Assembly (NCBI RefSeq): GCF_037201965.1
Contig: NZ_CP147518.1
Location: 25,001 to 89,000 of the forward strand
Origin: Spirosoma sp. SC4-14
Lineage (GTDB): Bacteria; Bacteroidota; Bacteroidia; Cytophagales; Spirosomataceae
Direction of reading: 5' to 3'
DNA length: 64,000 bases
The position numbers were made by a program, and so were the translations under genes. Positions 9,198 through 16,960 of this stretch are shown here, in pieces. The notes under the pieces are model-generated. The model was not told where the DNA came from, did no database searches, and saw only the letters and a list, made by a program, of their open reading frames with translations. The first letter of the stretch is position 1; every line of letters begins with the position of its first letter.

Positions 9198-9246
9198 CGT
9201 TTTTATTCGTCGAATGCTGGCTATCGAACAGCCTCAATCCAAAACA

Positions 9247-9849
9247 ATGAAAACTGTCATTATTAAATATAACGCAGGTAATGTCCAGTCGGTAATGTAC
9301 GCGCTGGAAAGACTGGGGGCAAGCTATCTGCTGACCGACAATGAAGCCGAAATCCGCTCGGCCGATAAAGTGATTTTTCCGGGCGTAGGTGAAGCCAGCA
9401 CCGCCATGGCTTATCTGCGCGAGCGTGGTCTGGATAAACTGATTCCATCGCTGAAACAGCCTGTTCTGGGAACGTGCGTCGGTATGCAGCTCATGTGCCG
9501 CTACTCCGAAGAGAACAACACAACCTGTATGGGTATTTTCGACATCGATGTTCGGCGATTTCCTACCCACCGTGACGACGACCCTGCTCGCTTTAAAGTG
9601 CCGCACATGGGCTGGAATAGCATTCACTCCCTACAAGGGCCATTAACACAAGGACTGTCGGAAAACGCCTACGTTTACTTCGTACATAGCTACGCAGCCG
9701 ATATATGCGCCGAAACCACTGCAACCTGCGATTATGTGCGGCCATTCAGTGCCATGCTGCATCGCAATAATTTCTACGCAGCACAGTTTCATGCCGAAAT
9801 CAGCGGTGATGTTGGCCAACAGATTCTGGAGAATTTTTTGAACTTGTAA
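9247..9849 (+). CDS. hisH: Imidazole glycerol phosphate synthase, glutaminase subunit HisH
   Basis: A class I glutamine amidotransferase of 200 aa. It releases ammonia from glutamine and passes it to HisF to form imidazole-glycerol phosphate and AICAR in histidine synthesis. The nucleophile is Cys77 in GTCVGMQLM; the partner residues are His182 and Glu184 in QFHAEISGD. HAE replaces the more common HPE, which keeps both catalytic residues. The frame is open 11 codons upstream, but MKTVIIKYNAGN at 9247 is the family start. First structural gene of the his cluster, downstream of the attenuator. Confidence 0.95.
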   Translation: MKTVIIKYNAGNVQSVMYALERLGASYLLTDNEAEIRSADKVIFPGVGEASTAMAYLRERGLDKLIPSLKQPVLGTCVGMQLMCRYSEENNTTCMGIFDIDVRRFPTHRDDDPARFKVPHMGWNSIHSLQGPLTQGLSENAYVYFVHSYAADICAETTATCDYVRPFSAMLHRNNFYAAQFHAEISGDVGQQILENFLNL

Positions 9850-9873
9850 CGCGGACAGTCGTCCGCATTGTCC

Positions 9874-10596
9874 ATGTATATAATACCTGCAATTGACCTA
9901 ATCGAAGGCAAAGCCGTTCGCCTGACCCAGGGCGATTATAGTCAGAAAAAAGAATACAATGCGCGTCCGCTGGAGGTAGCGCAGCAGTTCGAAGATGCGG
10001 GGCTTACTCGCTTGCACCTTGTTGATCTCGATGGCGCTAAAGAAAAACGTGTAATCAACTGGAAAGTATTGGAGTTGATAGCCTCGAAAACTAGCCTGCA
10101 TATTGATTTTGGTGGAGGAGTGCAGTCGGACGATGATCTGCGGGTAGTTTTCGAGTGTGGCGCTAAACAGGTAACGGGTGGTAGTATTGCCGTGAAAAAG
10201 CCGGAAGTAATGGAACGGTGGTTGTCTCGACATGGTTCTGAGGCCATTATTCTGGGTGCCGATGCCAAAAACGAAAAAATTGCCGTTAGCGGTTGGGAAG
10301 AATCGACCGAAGTATGGGTCTACGATTTTGTGGAAAAGTGGGTCGACAAAGGTGTTAAGTACGTAATCAGTACCGATGTGGCAAAGGACGGTCTATTGCA
10401 GGGGCCATCCTTTGAACTCTACCGAAACTTACAGGATCAGTTTCCCACGCTGAACATCATAGCGAGTGGTGGAGTCAGCAATATGGCCGATATCGAAACG
10501 CTGGCCGATATGAATCTCTTCGGTGTTATTGTCGGTAAGGCCATTTACGAAGGCCGCGTGACATTGAAGGAATTAAGTCGATTTATGGGAATCTAA
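9874..10596 (+). CDS. hisA: Phosphoribosylformimino-AICAR-ribotide isomerase HisA
   Basis: TIM-barrel Amadori isomerase of 240 aa acting one step before HisF/HisH. The N-terminal catalytic Asp is in IIPAIDLIEGKAVRL, the second catalytic Asp in STDVAKDGLLQGPS, and the phosphate-binding loops are IDFGGGV and IASGGVSN. A TTG two codons upstream is possible; the ATG at 9874 is the usual start. Between hisH and hisA a 6-bp hairpin (GCGGAC/GTCCGC, 9851-9866) has no T-run and is probably not a terminator. Same operon as hisH, with 24 nt between the genes. Confidence 0.95.
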   Translation: MYIIPAIDLIEGKAVRLTQGDYSQKKEYNARPLEVAQQFEDAGLTRLHLVDLDGAKEKRVINWKVLELIASKTSLHIDFGGGVQSDDDLRVVFECGAKQVTGGSIAVKKPEVMERWLSRHGSEAIILGADAKNEKIAVSGWEESTEVWVYDFVEKWVDKGVKYVISTDVAKDGLLQGPSFELYRNLQDQFPTLNIIASGGVSNMADIETLADMNLFGVIVGKAIYEGRVTLKELSRFMGI

Positions 10597-10598
10597 AA

Positions 10599-11267
10599 AT
10601 GAGTACCATGAAAGGTTGGTATGTTGGCTTATTTATTGGTTTCAAGGTATTATGGAATGTACATGCATCAGGTATGCAACCTAAACCATTGTCAATGTAT
10701 CGCTTTATGGGGTTAGCTAATAAGATTGGTTTGAAACCTCCCATGCTAAAATCTGGTGAGTTTGAAGTTCGAATCTGGAACCAAAAATCGTTTCAGTATG
10801 GCGAAGCGCAGATACTTTATGTACTAACAAGCCACAGGGATCGGTTTGGTCTGGTTAAATATGTGTTCAAGTCTGGTAAGAAAAGGCTAAAATCTAGCAA
10901 AAAGCTTAAACCTGATAAGCCTGTTACAGATAGCCTATGGTATCAATTAGCCCAACAAGATATTTTAGCATTGCCTGATGAATCTGCAATCGAAAGTCAA
11001 CTACGCCCCTATCATGACACATCTACATGGGTCACTGTGGAAAAAGATAGTAGTATCAGCATTAGAGGACATAAAAGGGAAAAATCTGTCTGGATTTTAG
11101 ATGGAGAAAGCTACTATTTTGAGGTATTCGGCCAGGATAGTTATCGAACCTATACCTATAGTAATCCCAAATCATACTTACACGCTAAACCCCAAATAAC
11201 TCAGCTACAAAAAGTGGTTTGCATTCTGAATTCAATAGAGTCGAGATTTCTTCCCTCCAGTAAATAG
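10599..11267 (+). CDS. Unknown protein inside the his cluster
   Basis: A 222-aa protein I do not recognise. It starts 2 nt after the hisA stop, so it is translated from the his transcript. The N-terminus (MKGWYVGLFIGFKVLWNVHA, from Met4) could be a signal peptide or membrane anchor. The remainder is rich in Lys, Ser and Tyr with beta-type patterns and contains the basic stretch KSGKKRLKSSKKLK near residue 92. Its base composition is visibly more AT-rich than hisA and hisF, suggesting late insertion into the operon. No histidine-pathway motif is present. Confidence 0.7.
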   Translation: MSTMKGWYVGLFIGFKVLWNVHASGMQPKPLSMYRFMGLANKIGLKPPMLKSGEFEVRIWNQKSFQYGEAQILYVLTSHRDRFGLVKYVFKSGKKRLKSSKKLKPDKPVTDSLWYQLAQQDILALPDESAIESQLRPYHDTSTWVTVEKDSSISIRGHKREKSVWILDGESYYFEVFGQDSYRTYTYSNPKSYLHAKPQITQLQKVVCILNSIESRFLPSSK

Positions 11268-11285
11268 CCCTACTTAATCAAATTT

Positions 11286-11708
11286 ATGCTTGAAGACTAC
11301 ACCATCAGCACCGATAAAGCGAAACTTAACATTGACCTAATTCACCAGTTTCTGAGCAAAGAGGCTTATTGGTGCCCGAATATTCCCATTACTATTGTTC
11401 AGCAATCAATCGAAAACTCTCTTTGCTTCGGTGTTTATTGGGGCGACCAACAAGTAGGGTTCGCCCGTGTTGTGACTGATCAGGCAACGTTCGGCTACCT
11501 GGCTGATGTATTCATTTTGCCGGAACATCGGGGTAAAGGCTTATCGAAACAGCTAGTAGCGTTTATTATGGCTTATCCGGCTTTACAGGGATTGCGCCGG
11601 ATGATGCTGGTTACCCGCGATGCACATGGATTATATGAGCAGTTTGGCTTCCAGCCCATCGCCAATCCCGAAAATACAATGTCAACCAAAACATTTACCA
11701 GTTACTGA
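11286..11708 (+). CDS. GNAT family N-acetyltransferase
   Basis: A 140-aa single-domain GNAT protein. The acetyl-CoA binding motif A is visible as [19 protein letters not shown] (Arg/Gln-x-x-Gly-x-Gly type loop RGKGLS), preceded by the strand YLADV and followed by [20 protein letters not shown], the usual motif B region. It presumably acetylates a small molecule or protein amine; the substrate is unknown. Its stop codon overlaps the hisF start (TGATG), so the two are translationally coupled although no role in histidine synthesis is known. Confidence 0.88.
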   Translation: MLEDYTISTDKAKLNIDLIHQFLSKEAYWCPNIPITIVQQSIENSLCFGVYWGDQQVGFARVVTDQATFGYLADVFILPEHRGKGLSKQLVAFIMAYPALQGLRRMMLVTRDAHGLYEQFGFQPIANPENTMSTKTFTSY

Positions 11709-12562
11709 TGCTTACAAAACGGATTATTCCCTGCCTGGATATAAAAGATGGTCGCACCGTAAAGGGAACCAATTTTGTCAACCTGCGCGATGCGGGCGAT
11801 CCGGTTGCTCTGGCGGCTATCTATGCCGAACAGGGAGCCGACGAACTGGTTTTTCTGGATATTACGGCAACAGTCGACGAGCGTAAAACCCTCATCGAAC
11901 TGGTTCGGAACGTGGCCCATACCATCAACATTCCGTTTACGGTTGGCGGTGGAATCTCGTCGGTTGCCGATGTGTCGACGCTTCTAAATGCAGGTGCCGA
12001 TAAAATTTCAATCAATTCCTCCGCCGTTCGCAACCCCGATCTGATCAACGAGTTGGCTCTTGAATTCGGTAGCCAGTGCATCGTTGTCGCAATCGACACC
12101 CGCTGGATTGAGGTAGAGAGCTTAGAGCAAGGGGCAAAGGGCGAAGGGCATAGGGTAGAGGGCGGAGTGTCAACCTTCAGCTCCCAGCCCCTTGCTCTCA
12201 GCCCTCAGTCCTTCGCTCATATCGTCCATACCCACGGAGGCCGTAAGCCGACGCATCTGCGCACTATAGCCTGGGCAAAAGAAGTAGAGGAACGCGGGGC
12301 TGGCGAAATTTTGCTAACGTCGATGGATACCGATGGCACTAAAGCCGGGTTTGCGCTTGAACTGACCGCGCAAATTTCTGGATCAGCTAATATTCCGGTG
12401 ATTGCATCGGGTGGTGCTGGTACAATGGATCATTTTGTCGATGTGTTCACAACCGGCAAAGCTGATGCCGGATTGGCTGCCAGCATTTTTCACTTCAAGG
12501 AAATCGAAATACCAGATCTGAAAGGCTATTTGCGAGAAAAAGGAATTGAAATGCGATTGTAA
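11708..12562 (+). CDS. hisF: Imidazole glycerol phosphate synthase, cyclase subunit HisF
   Basis: TIM-barrel cyclase that joins PRFAR with ammonia from HisH. The first catalytic Asp is in [14 protein letters not shown] and the second in [10 protein letters not shown]; phosphate loops VGGGIS and ASGGAGTM are intact. At 284 aa it is about 33 residues longer than the usual 251. The excess is one segment, residues about 137-170, between [10 protein letters not shown] and [11 protein letters not shown]. It is encoded by a palindromic repeat insertion at 12115-12217 and lies in a loop that tolerates variation. All catalytic parts are kept, so the enzyme is probably active. Confidence 0.95.
   Translation: MLTKRIIPCLDIKDGRTVKGTNFVNLRDAGDPVALAAIYAEQGADELVFLDITATVDERKTLIELVRNVAHTINIPFTVGGGISSVADVSTLLNAGADKISINSSAVRNPDLINELALEFGSQCIVVAIDTRWIEVESLEQGAKGEGHRVEGGVSTFSSQPLALSPQSFAHIVHTHGGRKPTHLRTIAWAKEVEERGAGEILLTSMDTDGTKAGFALELTAQISGSANIPVIASGGAGTMDHFVDVFTTGKADAGLAASIFHFKEIEIPDLKGYLREKGIEMRL
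12115..12217. repeat. Palindromic repeat element inserted in frame in hisF
   Basis: About 103 bp within hisF. The left part is a run of degenerate heptamers (GCAAGGG GCAAAGGG CGAAGGG CATAGGG TAGAGGG) and the right part is largely complementary in style. A perfect 12-bp inverted repeat joins AGAGCAAGGGGC (12124-12135) to GCCCCTTGCTCT (12187-12198). It carries no stop in the hisF frame and adds about 33 residues. It resembles the small insert in valS at 7299-7340. Confidence 0.75.
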
Positions 12563-12606
12563 GCAGCATCTTGTAGGCCGGTGTTTTCAAACCCACAAGA
12601 GGCTGC
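12563..12606. terminator. Hairpin between convergent hisF and barrel genes
   Basis: Nested pairings GCAGC/GCTGC, CTTGT/ACAAG and GGT/ACC around a TTTTCAA loop. It fills the 56-nt gap between two convergent genes, so a shared terminator is likely, although no T-run follows. Confidence 0.45.
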
Positions 12607-12618
12607 CCGTGTAGGACA

Positions 12619-13521
12619 TTAAAACTTAAAGCCCAGATCGAGGGCTACAATTCGGCTCTTTGAAACAAGCTGGCTCCCACGCGCTACGTTGATCAGGCCG
12701 CGCTGATAGCTCATGCCGATGTTAAATGCATTGTTTTGATTGATTTTGTATTGGACACCGGTTCCCAGGAGCATTTCAACATCACCGAACCCATACTGCC
12801 GTCGGTCGCCACCACTTTCGGCCTGATACAAACCATTGCGAGACTGATCGAGGGCATGCTCCGCCAGTTTCAGGCTCAGTAGACCGCCTGTCTGAATATA
12901 AAGCCGCATGTTTGGCGCAATATTATTCGCAAACAGCTTTACGGTTACTGGTAGTTGCAGATACTGAAGGTTGTAAACAGACTCTTTTTCGGGCGCGCCC
13001 GGATTCCACACAGCTTGCCCAAACGTACCTGGCATTTGAAAACCCGACCGTTTAACTGTATACCAAAGTCCGGTACTGAACGCATAGCGGTTTTTGAAAA
13101 AGAAATAGTCGAGCGTTGGCCCAACACTCATCCGGGCACCAATGCCATTGCTGCGAAAACCCGTGTAGTTGCCCGTTCCTTCGGCGGTGTTCATGTTGAG
13201 CGAAGGAGCAAACCGAATACTCATTTCAATGAGATGAGTAGGCCAGGCATAGTCTGGACCAGAACCGTAACCGTTGTTTTCATTCGTGTCATTGTCTTGG
13301 TTTCGTTGTTGTCGACGCCGACGTTTGCGGTCATCGTCATAGTTGCGCCGGTTCTGGTCCTGGCCATCGTAATTATCGCCCAAAATTTTACGAAACCGTT
13401 TTTCAGTTACGCTCGATTCTTTCGTTCTCAATTGGTAGAGTGCAGGCGACGTCGATTGCGCCCAACTGCTGACAACCGTCAGCACAACCAAAATCAACCC
13501 TAACCCTGCAACTTTTTTCAT
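12619..13521 (-). CDS. Outer-membrane beta-barrel protein (PorT-like family)
   Basis: A protein of 300 aa with a signal peptide (MKKVAGLGLILVVLTVVSSWAQ), then a very polar segment rich in Asn, Asp, Gln and Arg (residues about 45-85, including DDDRKRRRRQQRNQ), then alternating strands ending in ALDLGFKF with a C-terminal Phe as in outer-membrane barrels. It resembles the PorT/outer_membrane_beta-barrel group common in Bacteroidota; no specific function can be assigned. Six more codons are open upstream (MKTCKI). Start at 13521 preferred because it gives the canonical signal sequence. Divergent from gldB. Confidence 0.7.
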   Translation of the reverse strand: MKKVAGLGLILVVLTVVSSWAQSTSPALYQLRTKESSVTEKRFRKILGDNYDGQDQNRRNYDDDRKRRRRQQRNQDNDTNENNGYGSGPDYAWPTHLIEMSIRFAPSLNMNTAEGTGNYTGFRSNGIGARMSVGPTLDYFFFKNRYAFSTGLWYTVKRSGFQMPGTFGQAVWNPGAPEKESVYNLQYLQLPVTVKLFANNIAPNMRLYIQTGGLLSLKLAEHALDQSRNGLYQAESGGDRRQYGFGDVEMLLGTGVQYKINQNNAFNIGMSYQRGLINVARGSQLVSKSRIVALDLGFKF

Positions 13522-13528
13522 AATTTTG
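13521..13528 (+). promoter_or_regulatory. Possible -7 box for gldB
   Basis: TAATTTTG matches TAnnTTTG exactly and lies 33 nt before the gldB ATG, but there is no clear TTTG at the -33 position. Weak prediction. Confidence 0.3.
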
Positions 13529-13560
13529 CACGTTTTCAATACAGAAAACCAGTGAGTTTC

Positions 13561-14538
13561 ATGCGACTACAAACGGCCTTTGCCGGAATTCTTTGTTTAT
13601 TCTTCTTTGCTTCGTGCACTAAAAACGAAGACGTTACTCTTATCCGACTTGATCAACAGCTTTTCTCGGGTAAATCTGCCGAAAATGTTCGTGGATTTCT
13701 GAATCAACACCCCGATGTTGCTCAATTGTACTTTAACGCGAACGAAGCCGGAAATGATACAGCACTCATCCGAGAATTGACCGACCGGATCAACAATCCG
13801 GCGCTCAATGAACTCTATCAGCAAACGGAAGCCGAATTCGGTGATATGGCTGATTTGAAAACACAGCTGGCTGAAGCCTTCACGAAAATCAAAAAAAACT
13901 TTCCCGATTTTCGTTCTCCCAAAATTGCTACACTCGTAACGGGCTTTGCTGGCCCCGACATAGTTGTTTCTGACAGCCTGATCATTATTGGTATCGATTA
14001 TTTTGCTGGCCCTAAGGCTAAGTATCGTCCCCGCGGTCCCGAATTCCCTCAATATATTCTGCGCCGGTATCAAAAAGAGTATATTGCTCCAGCTATTATT
14101 TTTGCTCTATCAGACAAATACAATGCCACAAATCGCACTGACCAGACTATGCTGGCCGATATGGTTTATTTTGGCAAGAGCTATGTTTTTACAAAAACCA
14201 TGCTTCCTGAAGTAGCTGACAGCCTCATTATCGGATATTCAGACAAACAACTTACCGAAACGTTTAATGCCCAGGATATAATTTGGGGACATTTTATTGA
14301 TAATCAGTTGCTATATCAGACAAATCCGGCAGTAAAACAACGATATTTGAATGAGCGACCCTTTACAGCCGAAATTGGGCCTGCCTGCCCGGGGGCTATT
14401 GGCCGGTGGCTGGGCTGGCGAATCGTAAGTATGTACTTCGATAAACATAACGGCGTCGGTATTTCCGATCTGATGCATAATGCAAACGCCCGGCAAATTT
14501 TTGAAGAATCGGGCTACAAAGGGCAAACGGACGAATAA
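13561..14538 (+). CDS. gldB: Gliding motility lipoprotein GldB
   Basis: A lipoprotein of 325 aa (MRLQTAFAGILCLFFFASC, lipobox FASC). GldB is one of the Gld proteins needed for gliding in Flavobacterium and is widely kept in Bacteroidota that do not glide. Recognised by overall pattern: a helical N-terminal part, the block GFAGPDIVVSDSLIIIGIDYFAGP, then PQYILRRYQKEYIAPAI and the C-terminal GRWLGWRIVSMYFDKHN. A GTG three codons upstream is possible; the ATG at 13561 is preferred. Faces away from the barrel gene and is followed at 90 nt by an ABC exporter. Confidence 0.9.
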   Translation: MRLQTAFAGILCLFFFASCTKNEDVTLIRLDQQLFSGKSAENVRGFLNQHPDVAQLYFNANEAGNDTALIRELTDRINNPALNELYQQTEAEFGDMADLKTQLAEAFTKIKKNFPDFRSPKIATLVTGFAGPDIVVSDSLIIIGIDYFAGPKAKYRPRGPEFPQYILRRYQKEYIAPAIIFALSDKYNATNRTDQTMLADMVYFGKSYVFTKTMLPEVADSLIIGYSDKQLTETFNAQDIIWGHFIDNQLLYQTNPAVKQRYLNERPFTAEIGPACPGAIGRWLGWRIVSMYFDKHNGVGISDLMHNANARQIFEESGYKGQTDE

Positions 14539-14628
14539 TCAATAACACCAGGCTTTGGCAATTGACCAGGCAATATTTTTTGACCAAATAACGACTACTC
14601 AATAAAGCAGTCGACAGAATTATAACCA

Positions 14629-16434
14629 ATGGCAAAACGAGGACGAGGTTTTGGCGAGGAAGCCAGCGAAGCTGATAAAAAAAAATTAAGCCGTGAAGGC
14701 ATAAAAAAGGCCCTCAGTATTTTTCAATTTATTAAACCATATCGATTTCAATATGGAATTGGGTTCATCTTTTTGATTCTGTCTACGGGCACAACCATGA
14801 GTTTTGGTTTGCTTATCGGACAAATCACCAGTGTGATTCAGGGCAAATCAAATTTTACACTTAACCAGGTTACCCTGTTTTTTGTGGGTGTACTGGTGGC
14901 GCAGGCTATTTTCTCGTTCTGCCGCATTTATTTCTTTTCGCAGGTGAGCGAGCGCGCAATGGCCGATGTGCGTCGGGCAACTTATAGTAAAATCATTACG
15001 CTTCCGATCACCTTTTTCGAAAAACGACGCGTTGGCGAATTGACCAGCCGTATTTCGGCCGATGTTTCGCAACTACAGGACGTGCTGACGCTGACACTAG
15101 CCGAACTTTTCCGGCAGGTGGCTACGCTGACAATTGGTACGGCTATTATTTTCTATGTTTCCTGGAAATTGACCCTGTTCATGCTGGGTACATTTCCGGT
15201 TATCATAGTGGCGGCCATGATTTTTGGGCGATTTATTCGGCGGCTATCAAAACAGGCGCAGGATTTGTTGGCACAGGCCAATGTGATTGTTGAAGAAACG
15301 CTGCAATCGGTAAACGTAGTGAAGGCATTTACGAATGAGAAAGTCGAAATTAATAGGTACGGTATTGGACTGAACAAAGTTGTAAGTACGGCGCTGAGGG
15401 CGGCAAAATTCCGGGGTGTATTTGTATCATTCATCATTTTTGCACTTTTCGGCGGCATTATCGGTGTTGTCTGGTATGGTGGTTCGCTGGTACTATCGAA
15501 CGAAATGCCTTTCTCGGATCTTCTTACATTTATCGTTTATACAACGTTTATTGGTGGATCGGTGGCTGGCATGGGCGATTTATACGCTCAATTGCAACGC
15601 ACAATTGGCGCTTCTGAACGAATTCTGGAAATTCTGGAAGAGCCATCAGAAGTGGAGGCCGATGAAGAACGGCCACTGTTTGTGCCGGTTCGGGGCGATG
15701 TGCAATTCAATGACGTTCATTTCTCGTATCCGTCGCGGCCTGATGTGCCAGTACTTAAAGGAATTTCGCTGGATGTTGCTGCCGGCCGTAAAATTGCGTT
15801 AGTAGGGAAAAGTGGAGCTGGTAAATCAACAATTGTTCAATTGCTGATGCGCTATTATGGCATTGGCAATGGGCAGATTAAGGTTGATGGCCGCGATCTG
15901 ATGAGTTTCAATATTACCGATCTTCGGAAAAATATTGCCGTTGTTCCTCAGGAAGTAATGCTGTTTGGTGGAACCATTCTGGAAAACATTCAGTATGGAA
16001 AGCCCGGAGCCAGTGAAGCTGAAGTTCGTGAAGCGGCTCGCAAAGCCAATGCACTGCAGTTTATCGAATCATTTCCCGAAGGTTTTGAAACCGTTGTGGG
16101 CGAACGAGGTGTTAAACTATCGGGTGGTCAACGGCAACGTATTGCCATTGCGCGGGCTATTTTGAAAGATCCGGCCATTCTAATTCTGGACGAAGCAACC
16201 AGTTCGCTGGATGCCGAATCGGAACGGTTAGTACAGGAAGCGCTGGATGAGCTAATGCAAAATCGCACAACAATTATTATTGCACACCGGTTAGCTACCA
16301 TTCGGAAAGTTGATAAGATTTATGTGATTCGTGAAGGGATGATTGCTGAGTCGGGTACGCACGACGAACTGGCCATACAGGAAGACGGTATCTATGCGAA
16401 TCTGGTTAAATTGCAGTTTGAAATTATAGATTAG
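14629..16434 (+). CDS. ABC transporter, fused permease/ATPase (MsbA-like exporter)
   Basis: A 601-aa half-transporter. Residues about 40-330 form the six-helix permease; the ATPase follows with the Walker A motif VGKSGAGKST near residue 394, the Q-loop VVPQEVMLFGGT, the signature LSGGQRQRIAIARA, Walker B ILILDEATSSLD and the H-loop IIAHR. It would work as a homodimer in the inner membrane to export a lipid, drug or peptide. The substrate is unknown; the group is close to MsbA/lipid-A exporters. Probably co-transcribed with the following fur-type gene (52 nt gap). Confidence 0.93.
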   Translation: MAKRGRGFGEEASEADKKKLSREGIKKALSIFQFIKPYRFQYGIGFIFLILSTGTTMSFGLLIGQITSVIQGKSNFTLNQVTLFFVGVLVAQAIFSFCRIYFFSQVSERAMADVRRATYSKIITLPITFFEKRRVGELTSRISADVSQLQDVLTLTLAELFRQVATLTIGTAIIFYVSWKLTLFMLGTFPVIIVAAMIFGRFIRRLSKQAQDLLAQANVIVEETLQSVNVVKAFTNEKVEINRYGIGLNKVVSTALRAAKFRGVFVSFIIFALFGGIIGVVWYGGSLVLSNEMPFSDLLTFIVYTTFIGGSVAGMGDLYAQLQRTIGASERILEILEEPSEVEADEERPLFVPVRGDVQFNDVHFSYPSRPDVPVLKGISLDVAAGRKIALVGKSGAGKSTIVQLLMRYYGIGNGQIKVDGRDLMSFNITDLRKNIAVVPQEVMLFGGTILENIQYGKPGASEAEVREAARKANALQFIESFPEGFETVVGERGVKLSGGQRQRIAIARAILKDPAILILDEATSSLDAESERLVQEALDELMQNRTTIIIAHRLATIRKVDKIYVIREGMIAESGTHDELAIQEDGIYANLVKLQFEIID

Positions 16435-16486
16435 GGATTCAGCCTACGGTTGCCATAGACCGAAACCCATAAACCAAATTACCGTT

Positions 16487-16903
16487 ATGACTCCTGCTGC
16501 TAAAACCCTGAAAGACTTTAACCTACGCCATACGAATGGCCGGGAAGAAGTGCTGGATTTGTTTCTGAACGCTGGTCATGCACTGGCGCATAACGACGTA
16601 GAAAATGGCCTTGGTCCAGATCATGATCGGGTCACGATCTATCGGACACTACGGACGTTTCTGGATAAAGGATTACTGCATAAGGTCCTTGACGATGAAG
16701 GAGGCACTAAGTATGCCCTCTGCCGTGAAGCCTGCGCCCATGGCCATCATCACCACGACCATGTTCATTTTAAATGTGAAGCCTGTGGACAAACTACTTG
16801 TCTCGACCAGGTTAGCATTCCAACAATCGACTTACCTAACGGCTACAACCGTAAAGAAACAAATTTGCTCATCCAGGGCGTTTGTCAGGATTGTAATAGA
16901 TGA
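16487..16903 (+). CDS. Fur family transcriptional regulator
   Basis: A 138-aa Fur-family metalloregulator. The N-terminal winged helix includes VTIYRTLRTFLDKGLLHKV, the recognition region of the family. The His-rich hinge (HGHHHHDHVHFKCEACG) is followed by the dimerisation domain with two CxxC pairs (CEAC and CQDC), which usually bind structural zinc. Whether it senses iron, zinc or peroxide cannot be decided; His enrichment before the first CxxC is compatible with a Zur- or Fur-type sensor. The stop is followed by a strong hairpin at 16905-16952. Confidence 0.9.
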   Translation: MTPAAKTLKDFNLRHTNGREEVLDLFLNAGHALAHNDVENGLGPDHDRVTIYRTLRTFLDKGLLHKVLDDEGGTKYALCREACAHGHHHHDHVHFKCEACGQTTCLDQVSIPTIDLPNGYNRKETNLLIQGVCQDCNR

Positions 16904-16904
16904 T

Positions 16905-16952
16905 GCGGGAAAAATCCGCGATTTGACGAATAAAATCGCGGGCTTCTCCCGC
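16905..16952 (+). terminator. Hairpin between fur-type gene and mutS-like gene
   Basis: CCGCGATTT/AAATCGCGG (9 bp) with an outer GCGGGA/TCCCGC stem. There is no T-run, so it may be a partial terminator or an mRNA stabiliser between the two genes. Confidence 0.5.
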
Positions 16953-16960
16953 GTTACTAC

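Noticed and set aside
9020..9250. 76-codon plus-strand frame between DUF72 and hisH
   Set aside because: It overlaps the promoter, the His leader and the attenuator in another frame and has no protein-like pattern.
12955..13503. 182-codon plus-strand frame opposite the barrel gene
   Set aside because: It is the shadow of the minus-strand barrel gene, which has a signal peptide and barrel strands; the plus-strand frame has neither.
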